A DNA stretch of 64,000 nucleotides from the NCBI RefSeq assembly GCF_001404985.1, contig NZ_JRLF01000007.1, forward strand, positions 186,001 to 250,000. Direction: 5' to 3'. This stretch comes from Flavobacterium aquidurense. Its GTDB lineage: Bacteria > Bacteroidota > Bacteroidia > Flavobacteriales > Flavobacteriaceae. The translations under genes were made by a program, and so were the position numbers. Below are positions 52,415-60,071 of this stretch, piece by piece. Below the pieces are notes generated by a model, which saw nothing but the letters and a program-made list of their open reading frames with translations, made no database searches and was not told where the DNA came from. Each line of letters starts with the position of its first letter. The first letter of the stretch is position 1.

Positions 52415-52711
52415 CGAACCTTTGGTCTTCCCGATTTTCAATCGGGACGTGATAACTCCTTATTTTTTAATATTTAAAAATCATATGAATGATTAATTAC
52501 AAAGCAAAAAAAAAGTCTTTTCAAGAAGATGAAAAGACTTTTTTGTCGGGGTGGCAGGATTCGAACCTTTGGTCTTCCCGATTTTCAATCGGGACGTGAT
52601 AACTCCTTAATTTTTTTATATTTAAAAATCATATGAATGATTAATTACAAAGCAAAAAAAAAAGTCTTTTCAAGAAGATGAAAAGACTTTTTTGTCGGGG
52701 TGGCAGGATTC
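52415..52711. repeat. Tandem duplication with tRNA 3'-half fragments
   Basis: Two direct repeats (52415-52561 and 52562-52710, period 147-149 bp) each start at CGAACC. Read on the minus strand, each holds an anticodon-arm-like hairpin CCCGATTGAAAATCGGG with GAA in the loop, a TTCGAA T-loop, a terminator hairpin (52509-52544 and 52658-52693) and, in part, the tRNA-Pro acceptor end. Neither has a 5' acceptor strand. Together with the tRNA this explains the 655-base gap. Confidence 0.75.
52658..52693. terminator. Terminator after tRNA-Pro
   Basis: AAAAGTCTTTTC and GAAAAGACTTTT around an 8-base loop. An identical hairpin is repeated at 52509-52544 in the tandem copy. Confidence 0.75.
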
Positions 52712-52769
52712 GAACCTGCGGCCTCCTGCTCCCAAAGCAGGCGCGATAACCGGGCTACGCTACACCCCG
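52695..52769 (-). tRNA. tRNA-Pro (anticodon TGG)
   Basis: A 75-base cloverleaf on the minus strand. The acceptor CGGGGTG (52769-52763) pairs with CACCCCG (52702-52696). The anticodon stem-loop is CCTGC-TTTGGGA-GCAGG, and the T-arm is GCAGG-TTCGAAT-CCTGC with discriminator A. CCA is not encoded. The 3' half is partly duplicated downstream (52415-52711). Confidence 0.95.
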
Positions 52770-52914
52770 AAGATGTATTTGTTGTACTGCCCGTAAGCGG
52801 ATGCAAATATAGTAATAAATTTGTTTTAGAAAAGAAAAATATGAAAATAAATAAAACTTATTTTAAGATAGTTATTTAGGATTTGATTTGGTGGTAATTT
52901 TTTATAATAAAGTT

Positions 52915-52922
52915 TACATTTG
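52915..52922 (+). promoter_or_regulatory. trxB -7 element
   Basis: TACATTTG, 23 bases before the trxB ATG. TTG at 52888 is 24 bases upstream, rather far for a -33 element. Confidence 0.55.
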
Positions 52923-52945
52923 CATCACTTAAAACTATACATACT

Positions 52946-53893
52946 ATGTCAGATACAATCGAAAAAATTAAATGCCTAATTATAGGTTCTGGTCCGGCAG
53001 GTTATACTGCGGCTATTTATGCAGCCAGAGCTAATATGAATCCAGTTTTATATCAGGGAATGCAGCCAGGCGGACAGTTGACTACGACAAACGAAGTAGA
53101 AAATTTTCCGGGTTATGTTGATGGAGTTACAGGACCGGAAATGATGGTTCAGTTACAGGATCAAGCAAAACGTTTTGGAGCTGATATTCGTGATGGATGG
53201 GCTACAAAAGTTGATTTTTCAGGAGATATTCATAAAGTTTGGATCAATGATGCTATTGAGCTGCACTGCGAAACTGTTATTATTTCTACAGGAGCATCTG
53301 CTAAATATTTAGGATTACCATCAGAACAGCATTATTTGCAAATGGGCGGTGGAGTTTCGGCTTGTGCCGTTTGCGACGGATTTTTCTACCGCAATCAAGA
53401 GGTAGTAATCGTAGGAGCAGGAGATTCTGCTTGCGAAGAAGCACATTACTTGTCTAAACTTTGTAAAAAAGTAACGATGTTGGTAAGAAGCGAAAAATTC
53501 AGAGCTTCTAAAATTATGGAAGAACGCGTTCGCAAAACAGAGAATATCGAGATTTTAATGAACCACGATACTGTTGAAGTTTTGGGTGATAACCAAGTAG
53601 TACATGCTATTAAAGCATTAAACAAAACTACTGGTGAAGTTATTGAAATTCCTGCAACAGGATTTTTCGTAGCAATTGGTCACAAACCAAATACAGATAT
53701 TTTTGCAAATTACATTACTCTTGATGAAACTGGTTATATTGTAAATACTCCGGGAACATCTAATACAAATGTACCAGGTGTTTTTGTTGCCGGAGATGCT
53801 GCAGATCATGTATACCGTCAGGCAATTACTGCTGCAGGAACTGGATGTATGGCCGCATTAGATGCTGAAAGATATTTAGCTGCTCAGGAGTAA
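52946..53893 (+). CDS. trxB: Thioredoxin-disulfide reductase
   Basis: This 315-residue flavoenzyme reduces thioredoxin with NADPH. The FAD motif is IIGSGPAGYTAAIYAARA, the redox pair is CAVC (Cys140/Cys143), the NADPH motif is VGAGDSACEEA, and the FAD-binding end is GVFVAGDAADHVYRQAITAAGTGCMAALDAE. Length is normal. It is single, with a strong bidirectional terminator downstream. Confidence 0.97.
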   Translation: MSDTIEKIKCLIIGSGPAGYTAAIYAARANMNPVLYQGMQPGGQLTTTNEVENFPGYVDGVTGPEMMVQLQDQAKRFGADIRDGWATKVDFSGDIHKVWINDAIELHCETVIISTGASAKYLGLPSEQHYLQMGGGVSACAVCDGFFYRNQEVVIVGAGDSACEEAHYLSKLCKKVTMLVRSEKFRASKIMEERVRKTENIEILMNHDTVEVLGDNQVVHAIKALNKTTGEVIEIPATGFFVAIGHKPNTDIFANYITLDETGYIVNTPGTSNTNVPGVFVAGDAADHVYRQAITAAGTGCMAALDAERYLAAQE

Positions 53894-53962
53894 GTATTCA
53901 AAGTTTCAGTCTCGGTTTTGAGTCTCAGTTGAGGATTATTGAAATTGAAATAGATATTAATA

Positions 53963-53998
53963 AAAAAAGTCCCATTCTAATCGAATGGGACTTTTTTT
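53963..53998. terminator. Bidirectional terminator, trxB and GIN operon
   Basis: AAAAGTCCCATTC and GAATGGGACTTTT with T-runs on both strands. Confidence 0.9.
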
Positions 53999-54025
53999 AT
54001 GCAAAGTTTTGTGCTTTGATATAAC

Positions 54026-54895
54026 TTATTCTAATAACGGTGCTTTTTCTTTTAGTTTTATTGCGCCTGGTTTTTTGATAAGTTTTGCTTCTTCTGTAAA
54101 ACGTGTAAGTTCAATTTTTGGGTTTCCAAATAATGAAATTTCAGATTTGTCTCCGGCTGCGATTGAGATTGAAGTTTCGGACAAAACAGTTGCCACAGCA
54201 GAACCTTCAGTAGTAAGATTGGCCTCTTTTAGCGTAAATTTTGTTCCGGTAAAGACTGAATTGTTATCTAACCTTATAGTTGCTTTTTCTGCAATACCTT
54301 CAATAGCAGCAGCAGCTTTTTGGTACAAATCACATCTGAATTTTATGGCAGATACTAATGTTTTAATAGCTGAGTTTTTACTCAATTGAAGATTAGCGTC
54401 TTCAGATTTTAAATTTAATTCAATTCTTGATTTATCATCTGCAAACAAGCTAAATTTCTTTGAGTTTACATTTAGGAATAGTTTAGCATAATCAAAAGTA
54501 TTAAAAGTAATATCATCTAGCTGAACTTCCTGAATGGCATATACCACAGCTTCATTTTTTGCAATTACACTTTTTAATGATTTTGTATAGGTAACGCGAA
54601 CGATTAGTTTTTTGAAAATAGTACTTTCTTTTGATGTATATAAACGAAGCACTTTTTCTCTCAAATCCATCCCAATGATTTCATGTAAATTATCATCGGC
54701 TTCGATTTTTATTTCATTTTTTTCTCCTCTTTCAAGGTAAACTTCTAAATTATCATCGGCTTCAATACCATCAAATTCTCCTACTTCTTTTATTGAAGTA
54801 GTTACGATTTTAGATCCTTTTATTTTTTCTCTTCTTTGACCAAAACTTAACGTCGTAACCAATAATAATAGGAGTAAGGCTGTATTTTTTTTCAT
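54026..54895 (-). CDS. GIN-domain (DUF2807) secreted protein 1
   Basis: This 289-residue protein has a signal peptide (about 1-19, ending SFGQ) and a putative auto-transporter adhesin head GIN domain with repeated beta-helix strands such as FDGIEADDNLEVYLERGEKNEIKIEADDNL. These proteins are exported and of unknown function. It is the last gene of the DUF4870-padR-pspC-GIN-GIN operon, which suggests an envelope-stress output (inference from PspC and PadR). Confidence 0.88.
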   Translation of the reverse strand: MKKNTALLLLLLVTTLSFGQRREKIKGSKIVTTSIKEVGEFDGIEADDNLEVYLERGEKNEIKIEADDNLHEIIGMDLREKVLRLYTSKESTIFKKLIVRVTYTKSLKSVIAKNEAVVYAIQEVQLDDITFNTFDYAKLFLNVNSKKFSLFADDKSRIELNLKSEDANLQLSKNSAIKTLVSAIKFRCDLYQKAAAAIEGIAEKATIRLDNNSVFTGTKFTLKEANLTTEGSAVATVLSETSISIAAGDKSEISLFGNPKIELTRFTEEAKLIKKPGAIKLKEKAPLLE

Positions 54896-54980
54896 TAATT
54901 CTAGATTTGATTTTCACAAATATAAAAAAATCATCCACTTTCGATGAATGATTTTTTTATATTTAACAGATAAATATCGT

Positions 54981-55715
54981 TTACCCCTGGCTGATACTTC
55001 CTCCTGAACTTGCAGTTTTCTCGATAGTTTTTGGTGCAACATCATAATTGATACTTGCTCCACTGCTGGCTTTTGCTTTTAAGCTTACTATTGGGTGAAC
55101 ATTTGTACTTGCTCCGCTTGATGCTTCTGCATCAACTTCATTCGCCAGTAATTTGTTTGCATTTATACTTGATCCGCTTGATGCTGAAGTTTTGATTCTC
55201 AACGCTTTTCCTTTTAAGCTAAGGGTACTTCCGCTGCCGGAATCAACTGTAATGTTATCGTATTCTACATTGACATCCATTGTTGCAGCACTTGAAGTTT
55301 CCAGATCAATATGTTCTCCCTGCAAAAGACCCTGACTCATTACAGTAGAAGCACTTGAAGCATCCAGTTTGTCAATTTTAGGCATTTTTACAGTTACTTT
55401 TTTCTTGGTTACATCGTGAAAAGAACCGTATTTACATTTAATGAGTAAAGTTCCGTTTTCAACTTTTGTAGTAATTTCCTTTTGTAAATTATCATCAGCT
55501 TCAACAACAATTTCATTTGAGTCTGATTGTATAATTACTAAGTCGATCGCATTGCTTACGGATACTTTTGTAAAATCTCCCTCTACGATTCTTTTTTCGG
55601 TCGTAACATGTCCGCTTCCTTCAATCGAGTTCACGTTAAAGTTGCATGAGGCAAACAATAATGCTGTAACAGTCGCAATAATGAATTTCGTAATATGAAT
55701 GATTATTTTTATCAT
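54981..55715 (-). CDS. GIN-domain (DUF2807) lipoprotein 2
   Basis: This 244-residue lipoprotein has a lipobox in LLFASC (Cys24) and a DUF2807 domain: FTKVSVSNAIDLVIIQSDSN, EIVVEADDNLQKEI and a beta-solenoid with SSGAS/SSGSS turns repeated at about 18-20 residue spacing. It is paralogous to the next gene. It begins 3 bases after the stop of the pspC gene, so translation is likely coupled. Confidence 0.9.
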   Translation of the reverse strand: MIKIIIHITKFIIATVTALLFASCNFNVNSIEGSGHVTTEKRIVEGDFTKVSVSNAIDLVIIQSDSNEIVVEADDNLQKEITTKVENGTLLIKCKYGSFHDVTKKKVTVKMPKIDKLDASSASTVMSQGLLQGEHIDLETSSAATMDVNVEYDNITVDSGSGSTLSLKGKALRIKTSASSGSSINANKLLANEVDAEASSGASTNVHPIVSLKAKASSGASINYDVAPKTIEKTASSGGSISQG

Positions 55716-55718
55716 GGC

Positions 55719-57440
55719 TTAGTTAATTTTGATTATAACTCCGTTTTTATCAGTGGTTAGTCTTCCGTTAGTTTTTTTTCCGTTCAAAACTTCTTTTCCG
55801 TTTATTTTAATCGAAACTTCGTTTACGGTATCATTTTCAATATTGGTTTCTTCGGTTGTATCTTCATAATCATTTTCTTCAGATGGACAATTCAGACATT
55901 TAATTTTTGAACCTTCAACTTTGTAGTTGTAATTACCACTAAAGTGTAAGTTGAAGAAATCATTTTCTGAGTCATCATAATCCTGTACAGATGCATCTGG
56001 TTTGAATAATTGTCCTTCAGGAAGGTATAAATACACATCTACTTCCTGACCTCTAAATTTGTTTTTTACATCTGTAAGAAAATAATTATCCAAAATTAAG
56101 TGATTTCCGTTAATTTGAAACTTATAATTAATTTTTTCTGCTCTTTGTTTTGCAGATATAAACGAATTTCCTCTTGCGCTTTTTTCTATCTGTATATAAG
56201 GAGCAGCTTCATCAGTGTGTAAAACATGCAAACGAACATCGTTTGAGTATAATAATTGATGGTTTGCTGAATCTTGTACAAATTCAAATTCTCTATAGTG
56301 ATTCAAATCTTTAGCATAATAATCGTTGTATCTAAATTTTACAAACAATGTATCTTTTGTGCTAATAGTAATCGCTTTTTTCTCTACTGTTTTGTTGTCG
56401 TATGATATCTCAGTAGCTTGCTTGATCCCAATACTAATTGCAATGGCAACAGCAATAATCCAGATGGCCAATAATGTATATTTTACAATGTTCCCGATAG
56501 ATTTTAAGTTTGGAGATAACAATTTGAAACCTAAAAGTGTCAAAAAGAAAAACGGAATCCCTACGGCAAAGAACATTAATAAACCAAATGACCATATAGG
56601 ATAATCAGTAAAGTTTCCGGCTTCTACGAAGTTTTGCCAAGGAAAATCAACAAATACATTTGTTCCTAAAGTAAATACCCCAATCAATAACATGATCAAA
56701 ACACTAATTCCTGACATGATTAAGATTACGCCTAAAAATTTAGCAAAGATTTTAAAAACCGTCATTACAAAGTCTCCAAATGAACTACTTATTCTCTCAG
56801 CTCCTGACTTTACCTGGTTTCCCATTGCATCATAATCTGCATTTTTGAATTTACTAGATAATGATTCAATTTCTTCACGAACTTTTTTCTCAATGTTCGA
56901 AATCGTCACCGGTTCACCTGTCATTTCAAGTTTTTCTGATGTTGTTATCGCTTCCGGTGTTACGATCCAAAGAACGAAATAAGCTAAAATACCAGTTCCA
57001 AAACCTGCAAAAACAAATACTAAGAACAGAATTTTTATCCATACAGCGTCGATTCCAAAATAATGACCTAAACCGGTTGCAACACCGCCAATCATACCTT
57101 TTTCTTTATCACGGTATAATTTTTTATGTTTTCTTGATCCGTATTCGTTAAAAGACTGATTAGATCTTTCTTCGTCCTCCAGAATGTAGTCTTCCGGTTG
57201 TCCCATTACTACAATCACTTCATCAACATCTTTTAGTCCTACAACATGTTTGTCGCTTTTTTGTTTCTCTATTAATAATTCAGAAACACGCATTTCGATA
57301 TCCTTAATGATTTCGTCCTGACCGGATGAGTTGTTTAGTGATCGTTTTATTGCGTCAAAATAGCGTGTCAATTTTAAATATGCATCTTCATCTATATGAA
57401 AAACCATACCGCCTAAGTTAATATTTACTGTTTTGTTCAT
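55719..57440 (-). CDS. PspC-domain membrane protein
   Basis: This 573-residue protein has an N-terminal 110-residue cytoplasmic part (ALDOA-like NINLGGMVFHIDEDAYLKL), the PspC domain (about 108-165, KKLYRDKEKGMIGGVATGLGHYFGID), further membrane helices to about 330, and a soluble C-terminal half of unknown fold. PspC proteins sense or respond to envelope damage in enterobacteria; in Bacteroidota they occur with PadR and GIN genes. It starts 3 bases after the padR stop. Confidence 0.9.
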   Translation of the reverse strand: MNKTVNINLGGMVFHIDEDAYLKLTRYFDAIKRSLNNSSGQDEIIKDIEMRVSELLIEKQKSDKHVVGLKDVDEVIVVMGQPEDYILEDEERSNQSFNEYGSRKHKKLYRDKEKGMIGGVATGLGHYFGIDAVWIKILFLVFVFAGFGTGILAYFVLWIVTPEAITTSEKLEMTGEPVTISNIEKKVREEIESLSSKFKNADYDAMGNQVKSGAERISSSFGDFVMTVFKIFAKFLGVILIMSGISVLIMLLIGVFTLGTNVFVDFPWQNFVEAGNFTDYPIWSFGLLMFFAVGIPFFFLTLLGFKLLSPNLKSIGNIVKYTLLAIWIIAVAIAISIGIKQATEISYDNKTVEKKAITISTKDTLFVKFRYNDYYAKDLNHYREFEFVQDSANHQLLYSNDVRLHVLHTDEAAPYIQIEKSARGNSFISAKQRAEKINYKFQINGNHLILDNYFLTDVKNKFRGQEVDVYLYLPEGQLFKPDASVQDYDDSENDFFNLHFSGNYNYKVEGSKIKCLNCPSEENDYEDTTEETNIENDTVNEVSIKINGKEVLNGKKTNGRLTTDKNGVIIKIN

Positions 57441-57443
57441 GAC

Positions 57444-57776
57444 TTATTGATTTTGATTGGTGATTAGATTTACGGCGTCAGACAATTCTGTCCAGGTTCC
57501 GCTAAGTTCGTTTAAAAATGTTTGTCCTATTTCGGTTAATCCATAATATTTTCGTGGTGGTCCTGAAGTCGATTCTTCCCAACGATAATTAAGCAAGCCG
57601 TCGTTTTTCAGCCTAGTCAAAAGTGGATAAACTGTTCCCTCAACAACTAGTAATTTTGCGTTTTTTAAAGTGTCTAATATTTCTGATGTGTATGCGTCTT
57701 TTTCTTTTAATACAGATAAGATGCAAAACTCAAGAACACCTTTGCGCATCTGTGCTTTTGTGTTTTCAATGTTCAT
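57444..57776 (-). CDS. PadR-family transcriptional regulator
   Basis: This 110-residue PadR-type regulator is a winged helix with KGVLEFCILSVLKEKDAYTSEIL, VVEGTVYPLLTRLKNDGLL and WEESTSGPPRKYYGLTEIG, plus a short C-terminal dimerisation helix. It lacks the long Vir-type C-terminal domain. It lies between the DUF4870 gene and pspC and probably controls this operon by binding the TGTCT-AAA-AGACA repeat at 58422-58434 (inference). Confidence 0.92.
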   Translation of the reverse strand: MNIENTKAQMRKGVLEFCILSVLKEKDAYTSEILDTLKNAKLLVVEGTVYPLLTRLKNDGLLNYRWEESTSGPPRKYYGLTEIGQTFLNELSGTWTELSDAVNLITNQNQ

Positions 57777-57905
57777 AATTTCATTTTGTTTTTTTTTGAT
57801 TGAACAATTCGTTTTTTGATTGATGATGATTGATTGATGATTGATTCCGAAACGATCCTTGTTGATTGCTTGTAAAGTTTCGGGTATACTTTTAATTTTT
57901 AATGA

Positions 57906-58361
57906 TTACTTTATAAAAGGAATCGTTAGCGGATATTTATAAAATTCTCCGTTTGAAGTTTTTATTGAAGCATAAATCACTAAAAAGAATTCTACAAATT
58001 TTAATAATCCAAAAAGTAAAACCGCTGTTGCTCCAATACTTAAAATTCCAATATTTCCGTCGATGTTTAGATTTCTGATGATTAAATCTTCATCGTTAAA
58101 AACCGTGTTGATTGGCAGGTTTTTTAAAAGTACAAAGGCAAAAATTGGAATTGCAATTAAGGCCAGAATTAAAGTGTAAAGCAAAAGACTTAATTGAAAA
58201 TTTAACGTTTGTTTTCCGCTATAATTTACAAATTCTGATTTGTCTTTGTAACTCGTCCAGATTAATATTGGGAAAATATAATTCCCAAACGGAATGATGT
58301 ACTGACTTAAAGTGCTTAAGTGTGTGAACGTTGCGATGTTCTTTTCTGATGTTGTTTCCAT
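57906..58361 (-). CDS. DUF4870 membrane protein
   Basis: This 151-residue protein is of the DUF4870 (Tic20-like) type: HLSTLSQYIIPFGNYIFPILIW, KSEFVNYSGKQTLNFQLSLLLY, and four hydrophobic helices. ATG at 58361 (METTSEKN) is preferred over the upstream in-frame ATG at 58385, whose extra residues are untypical. DUF4870 is often the first gene of PspC/GIN operons in Bacteroidota. Function is unknown. Confidence 0.85.
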   Translation of the reverse strand: METTSEKNIATFTHLSTLSQYIIPFGNYIFPILIWTSYKDKSEFVNYSGKQTLNFQLSLLLYTLILALIAIPIFAFVLLKNLPINTVFNDEDLIIRNLNIDGNIGILSIGATAVLLFGLLKFVEFFLVIYASIKTSNGEFYKYPLTIPFIK

Positions 58362-58413
58362 GATGAGTGGTGTTGTTATTTGCATGATTAAAAGTATATA
58401 GTATTTTCTTATG

Positions 58414-58434
58414 CAAATATATGTCTAAAAGACA
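58414..58434 (-). promoter_or_regulatory. Promoter and candidate PadR operator
   Basis: TATATTTG on the minus strand (58421-58414) is the -7 element. Directly upstream is a perfect TGTCT-AAA-AGACA (58422-58434). TATGCAAA (58410-58417) and TTTGCATA (58445-58452) form a second, wider inverted pair. Confidence 0.55.
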
Positions 58435-58615
58435 GTATCTTGTTTTGCATAGTACCAAATATTAACATAATTTTAACAAAGTTAAAATTTTAAATTGATC
58501 TTTAACGCATTGAAAATCATCGTTAAGTATTGATTTTGTTGACTATTTATGAAAGTAAAAGCAATTTATTGTGCGTGCATAGTTTTTTTGTATTTTTACA
58601 TAAAAAATAAATCAC

Positions 58616-59068
58616 ATGGCAATATCAGTTTCTAAACTCAACAAATTTGTGTTATTCAAATTACCATCAGCTTACTTTTGTGGTGTGCGTGTAAAAGCAA
58701 TCGATGAAGATAGATGTGTGGTAAGTGTAAAACACAGATGGATTAATCAAAATCCTTTTAACTCTATGTATTTTGCGGTTCAGGCAATGGCAGCAGAATT
58801 AACAACAGGAGCATTGGTGATCTCGCAAATTAAACAAAGCGGAAAAAAAATCTCAATGCTGGTAGCCAATAATAAAGGAAACTTCACCAAAAAAGCCACC
58901 GGAAGAATCACATTCGTTTGCAACGACGGACATTTAATTGCAGAAGCGATTCAAAGAACAATTGCAACAGGTGAAGGGCAAACTTTCTGGATGAAATCTA
59001 TTGGAACAAATGAAGAAGGAATTCAGGTTTCTGAAATGGATTTTGAATGGAGCGTAAGATTGAAATAG
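58616..59068 (+). CDS. DUF4442 hotdog-fold protein
   Basis: This 150-residue protein matches the DUF4442 hotdog family: FKLPSAYFCGVRVKAIDEDRCVVSVKHRWINQNPFNSMYFAVQAMAAEL, then KISMLVANNKGNFTKKATGRI. Hotdog proteins include thioesterases, but this one has no recognisable catalytic acid motif that I would trust. It is cytosolic and monocistronic. It stands between the GIN operon and the copper genes, with no evident link to either. Confidence 0.85.
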   Translation: MAISVSKLNKFVLFKLPSAYFCGVRVKAIDEDRCVVSVKHRWINQNPFNSMYFAVQAMAAELTTGALVISQIKQSGKKISMLVANNKGNFTKKATGRITFVCNDGHLIAEAIQRTIATGEGQTFWMKSIGTNEEGIQVSEMDFEWSVRLK

Positions 59069-59072
59069 TTTT

Positions 59073-59167
59073 TTTGCCACGAATTTCACAAATTTTCACT
59101 AATTCATAATGCTTAATGCATTTTAGAAAAGAAATAATTTGTGCTAATTAGTGGAATTCGTGGCAAA
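59073..59167. repeat. Intergenic inverted repeat, GCCACGAATT type
   Basis: TTTGCCACGAATT (59073-59085) and AATTCGTGGCAAA (59155-59167), with extra complementarity inside (CACTAATT / AATTAGTG). Confidence 0.7.
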
Positions 59168-59179
59168 GAAAAACATAAA

Positions 59180-59207
59180 AAAATGCCTCAAATATTTGAG
59201 GCATTTT
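59180..59207. terminator. Perfect 28-bp palindromic terminator
   Basis: AAAATGCCTCAAAT and its exact complement with no spacer, A/T-flanked. It probably ends the small CC-peptide gene (-). Confidence 0.8.
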
Positions 59208-59226
59208 ACTTTTAAACGTGTTCTGC

Positions 59227-59382
59227 TTATTTTTTAGCGCAACATTTTTTGTCTTTTTTGTCATCTGTCTTTTTACAGCAAGATTCTTTTTTAGTTTCTT
59301 TTTTGGGTGCAGGTTTTGTGTCTTGTGCTTGTAATCCAATTGTGAATAAAGCAATGGCTAAAACGGTAAATAATTTTTTCAT
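59227..59382 (-). CDS. Small secreted Cys-Cys/Lys-rich peptide, putative metal binder
   Basis: A 51-codon gene. The product has a clear signal peptide (MKKLFTVLAIALFTIGLQAQ), then a 31-residue mature region rich in Lys with two vicinal cysteine pairs (ESCCKK and KKCCAKK). ATG is at 59382 and TAA at 59227-59229, with a palindromic terminator 20 bases on. The paired cysteines and the neighbouring multicopper oxidase and copper ATPase genes suggest periplasmic metal binding. That is inference; a redox or structural role is also possible. No family is recognised. Confidence 0.7.
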   Translation of the reverse strand: MKKLFTVLAIALFTIGLQAQDTKPAPKKETKKESCCKKTDDKKDKKCCAKK

Positions 59383-59421
59383 TTTTAGTATAATTTAATT
59401 GTTAGGTATTTTCTTTTAGAT

Positions 59422-59979
59422 TTAATCTTCAGCATAAAATTTAGAAACCCATTTGTCAAAATCAGCCTTATAGGTTTCCTGCGCATTTTCTAAAATAGAT
59501 TCGGTATCGTCTACAGGCTCCAGATTAAAATTTTCTTTAAGCCATACTTTATATTCCGGCAAACCTTCACTTTCTTCATAATCATCTTCATCTTTATAAA
59601 AATAAACTTGTTCATGATCGACATATATTTCAGTGTCAAAAGTCAGTAATTGCATGAATTCGAAGATATTTTTTGCTACAATGTGATAACCGCCTTCATC
59701 ACCAAAAATTACCACAGGCAATTCGTTTAAGGATTTACTTTGGTCATTATTCCATAATACATACATAGAACCGGAACCATTTGCTTGCGCAAAAGGCATT
59801 AATTTGTCTAAAAAATCAGGATCTTCAGACCAGGTTGCAATTCCGGATTTATCATCTCTGTATAATCCAAAACCCTGAGAATAATTTTCGAATCCCAGCT
59901 CTTCATTTATGTCATAAAATAAAGCCAGTTCGTTTGTAATCGAGTCATTAAAATTCTGTTTAAAATCTTCTAAAGTCAT
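59422..59979 (-). CDS. SMI1/KNR4 (SUKH)-like protein
   Basis: This 185-residue acidic cytosolic protein has SUKH-like segments: GFGLYRDDKSGIATWSEDPDFLDKLMPFAQ, SMYVLWNND, LPVVIFGDEGGYHIVAKNIFEFMQLL and an acidic linker EDDYEESEG. SUKH proteins often neutralise secreted toxins or act as general adaptors. No toxin gene is adjacent. The match is by eye and moderate, so a generic hypothetical protein is the alternative. It has its own -7 element. Confidence 0.6.
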   Translation of the reverse strand: MTLEDFKQNFNDSITNELALFYDINEELGFENYSQGFGLYRDDKSGIATWSEDPDFLDKLMPFAQANGSGSMYVLWNNDQSKSLNELPVVIFGDEGGYHIVAKNIFEFMQLLTFDTEIYVDHEQVYFYKDEDDYEESEGLPEYKVWLKENFNLEPVDDTESILENAQETYKADFDKWVSKFYAED

Positions 59980-60026
59980 AATTTGATGGTTTACTTGATA
60001 TCATTTTTAAATCTTAATATGAATAT

Positions 60027-60034
60027 CAAATATA
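60027..60034 (-). promoter_or_regulatory. -7 element of the SUKH-like gene
   Basis: TATATTTG on the minus strand, about 47 bases before the ATG. Confidence 0.45.
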
Positions 60035-60071
60035 ATAAAAGTCACTTTTAACTTAGATGAGAATATGATAA

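Noticed and set aside
52415..52694. Second and third complete tRNA genes
   Set aside because: The 5' acceptor and D-arm halves are absent and the T-stem does not pair, so these are fragments, not functional tRNAs.
59148..59354. Minus-strand 68-codon frame rich in Lys
   Set aside because: It is the wrong frame over the small CC-peptide gene, lacks a signal or any family feature, and its end lies in an inverted repeat and terminator.
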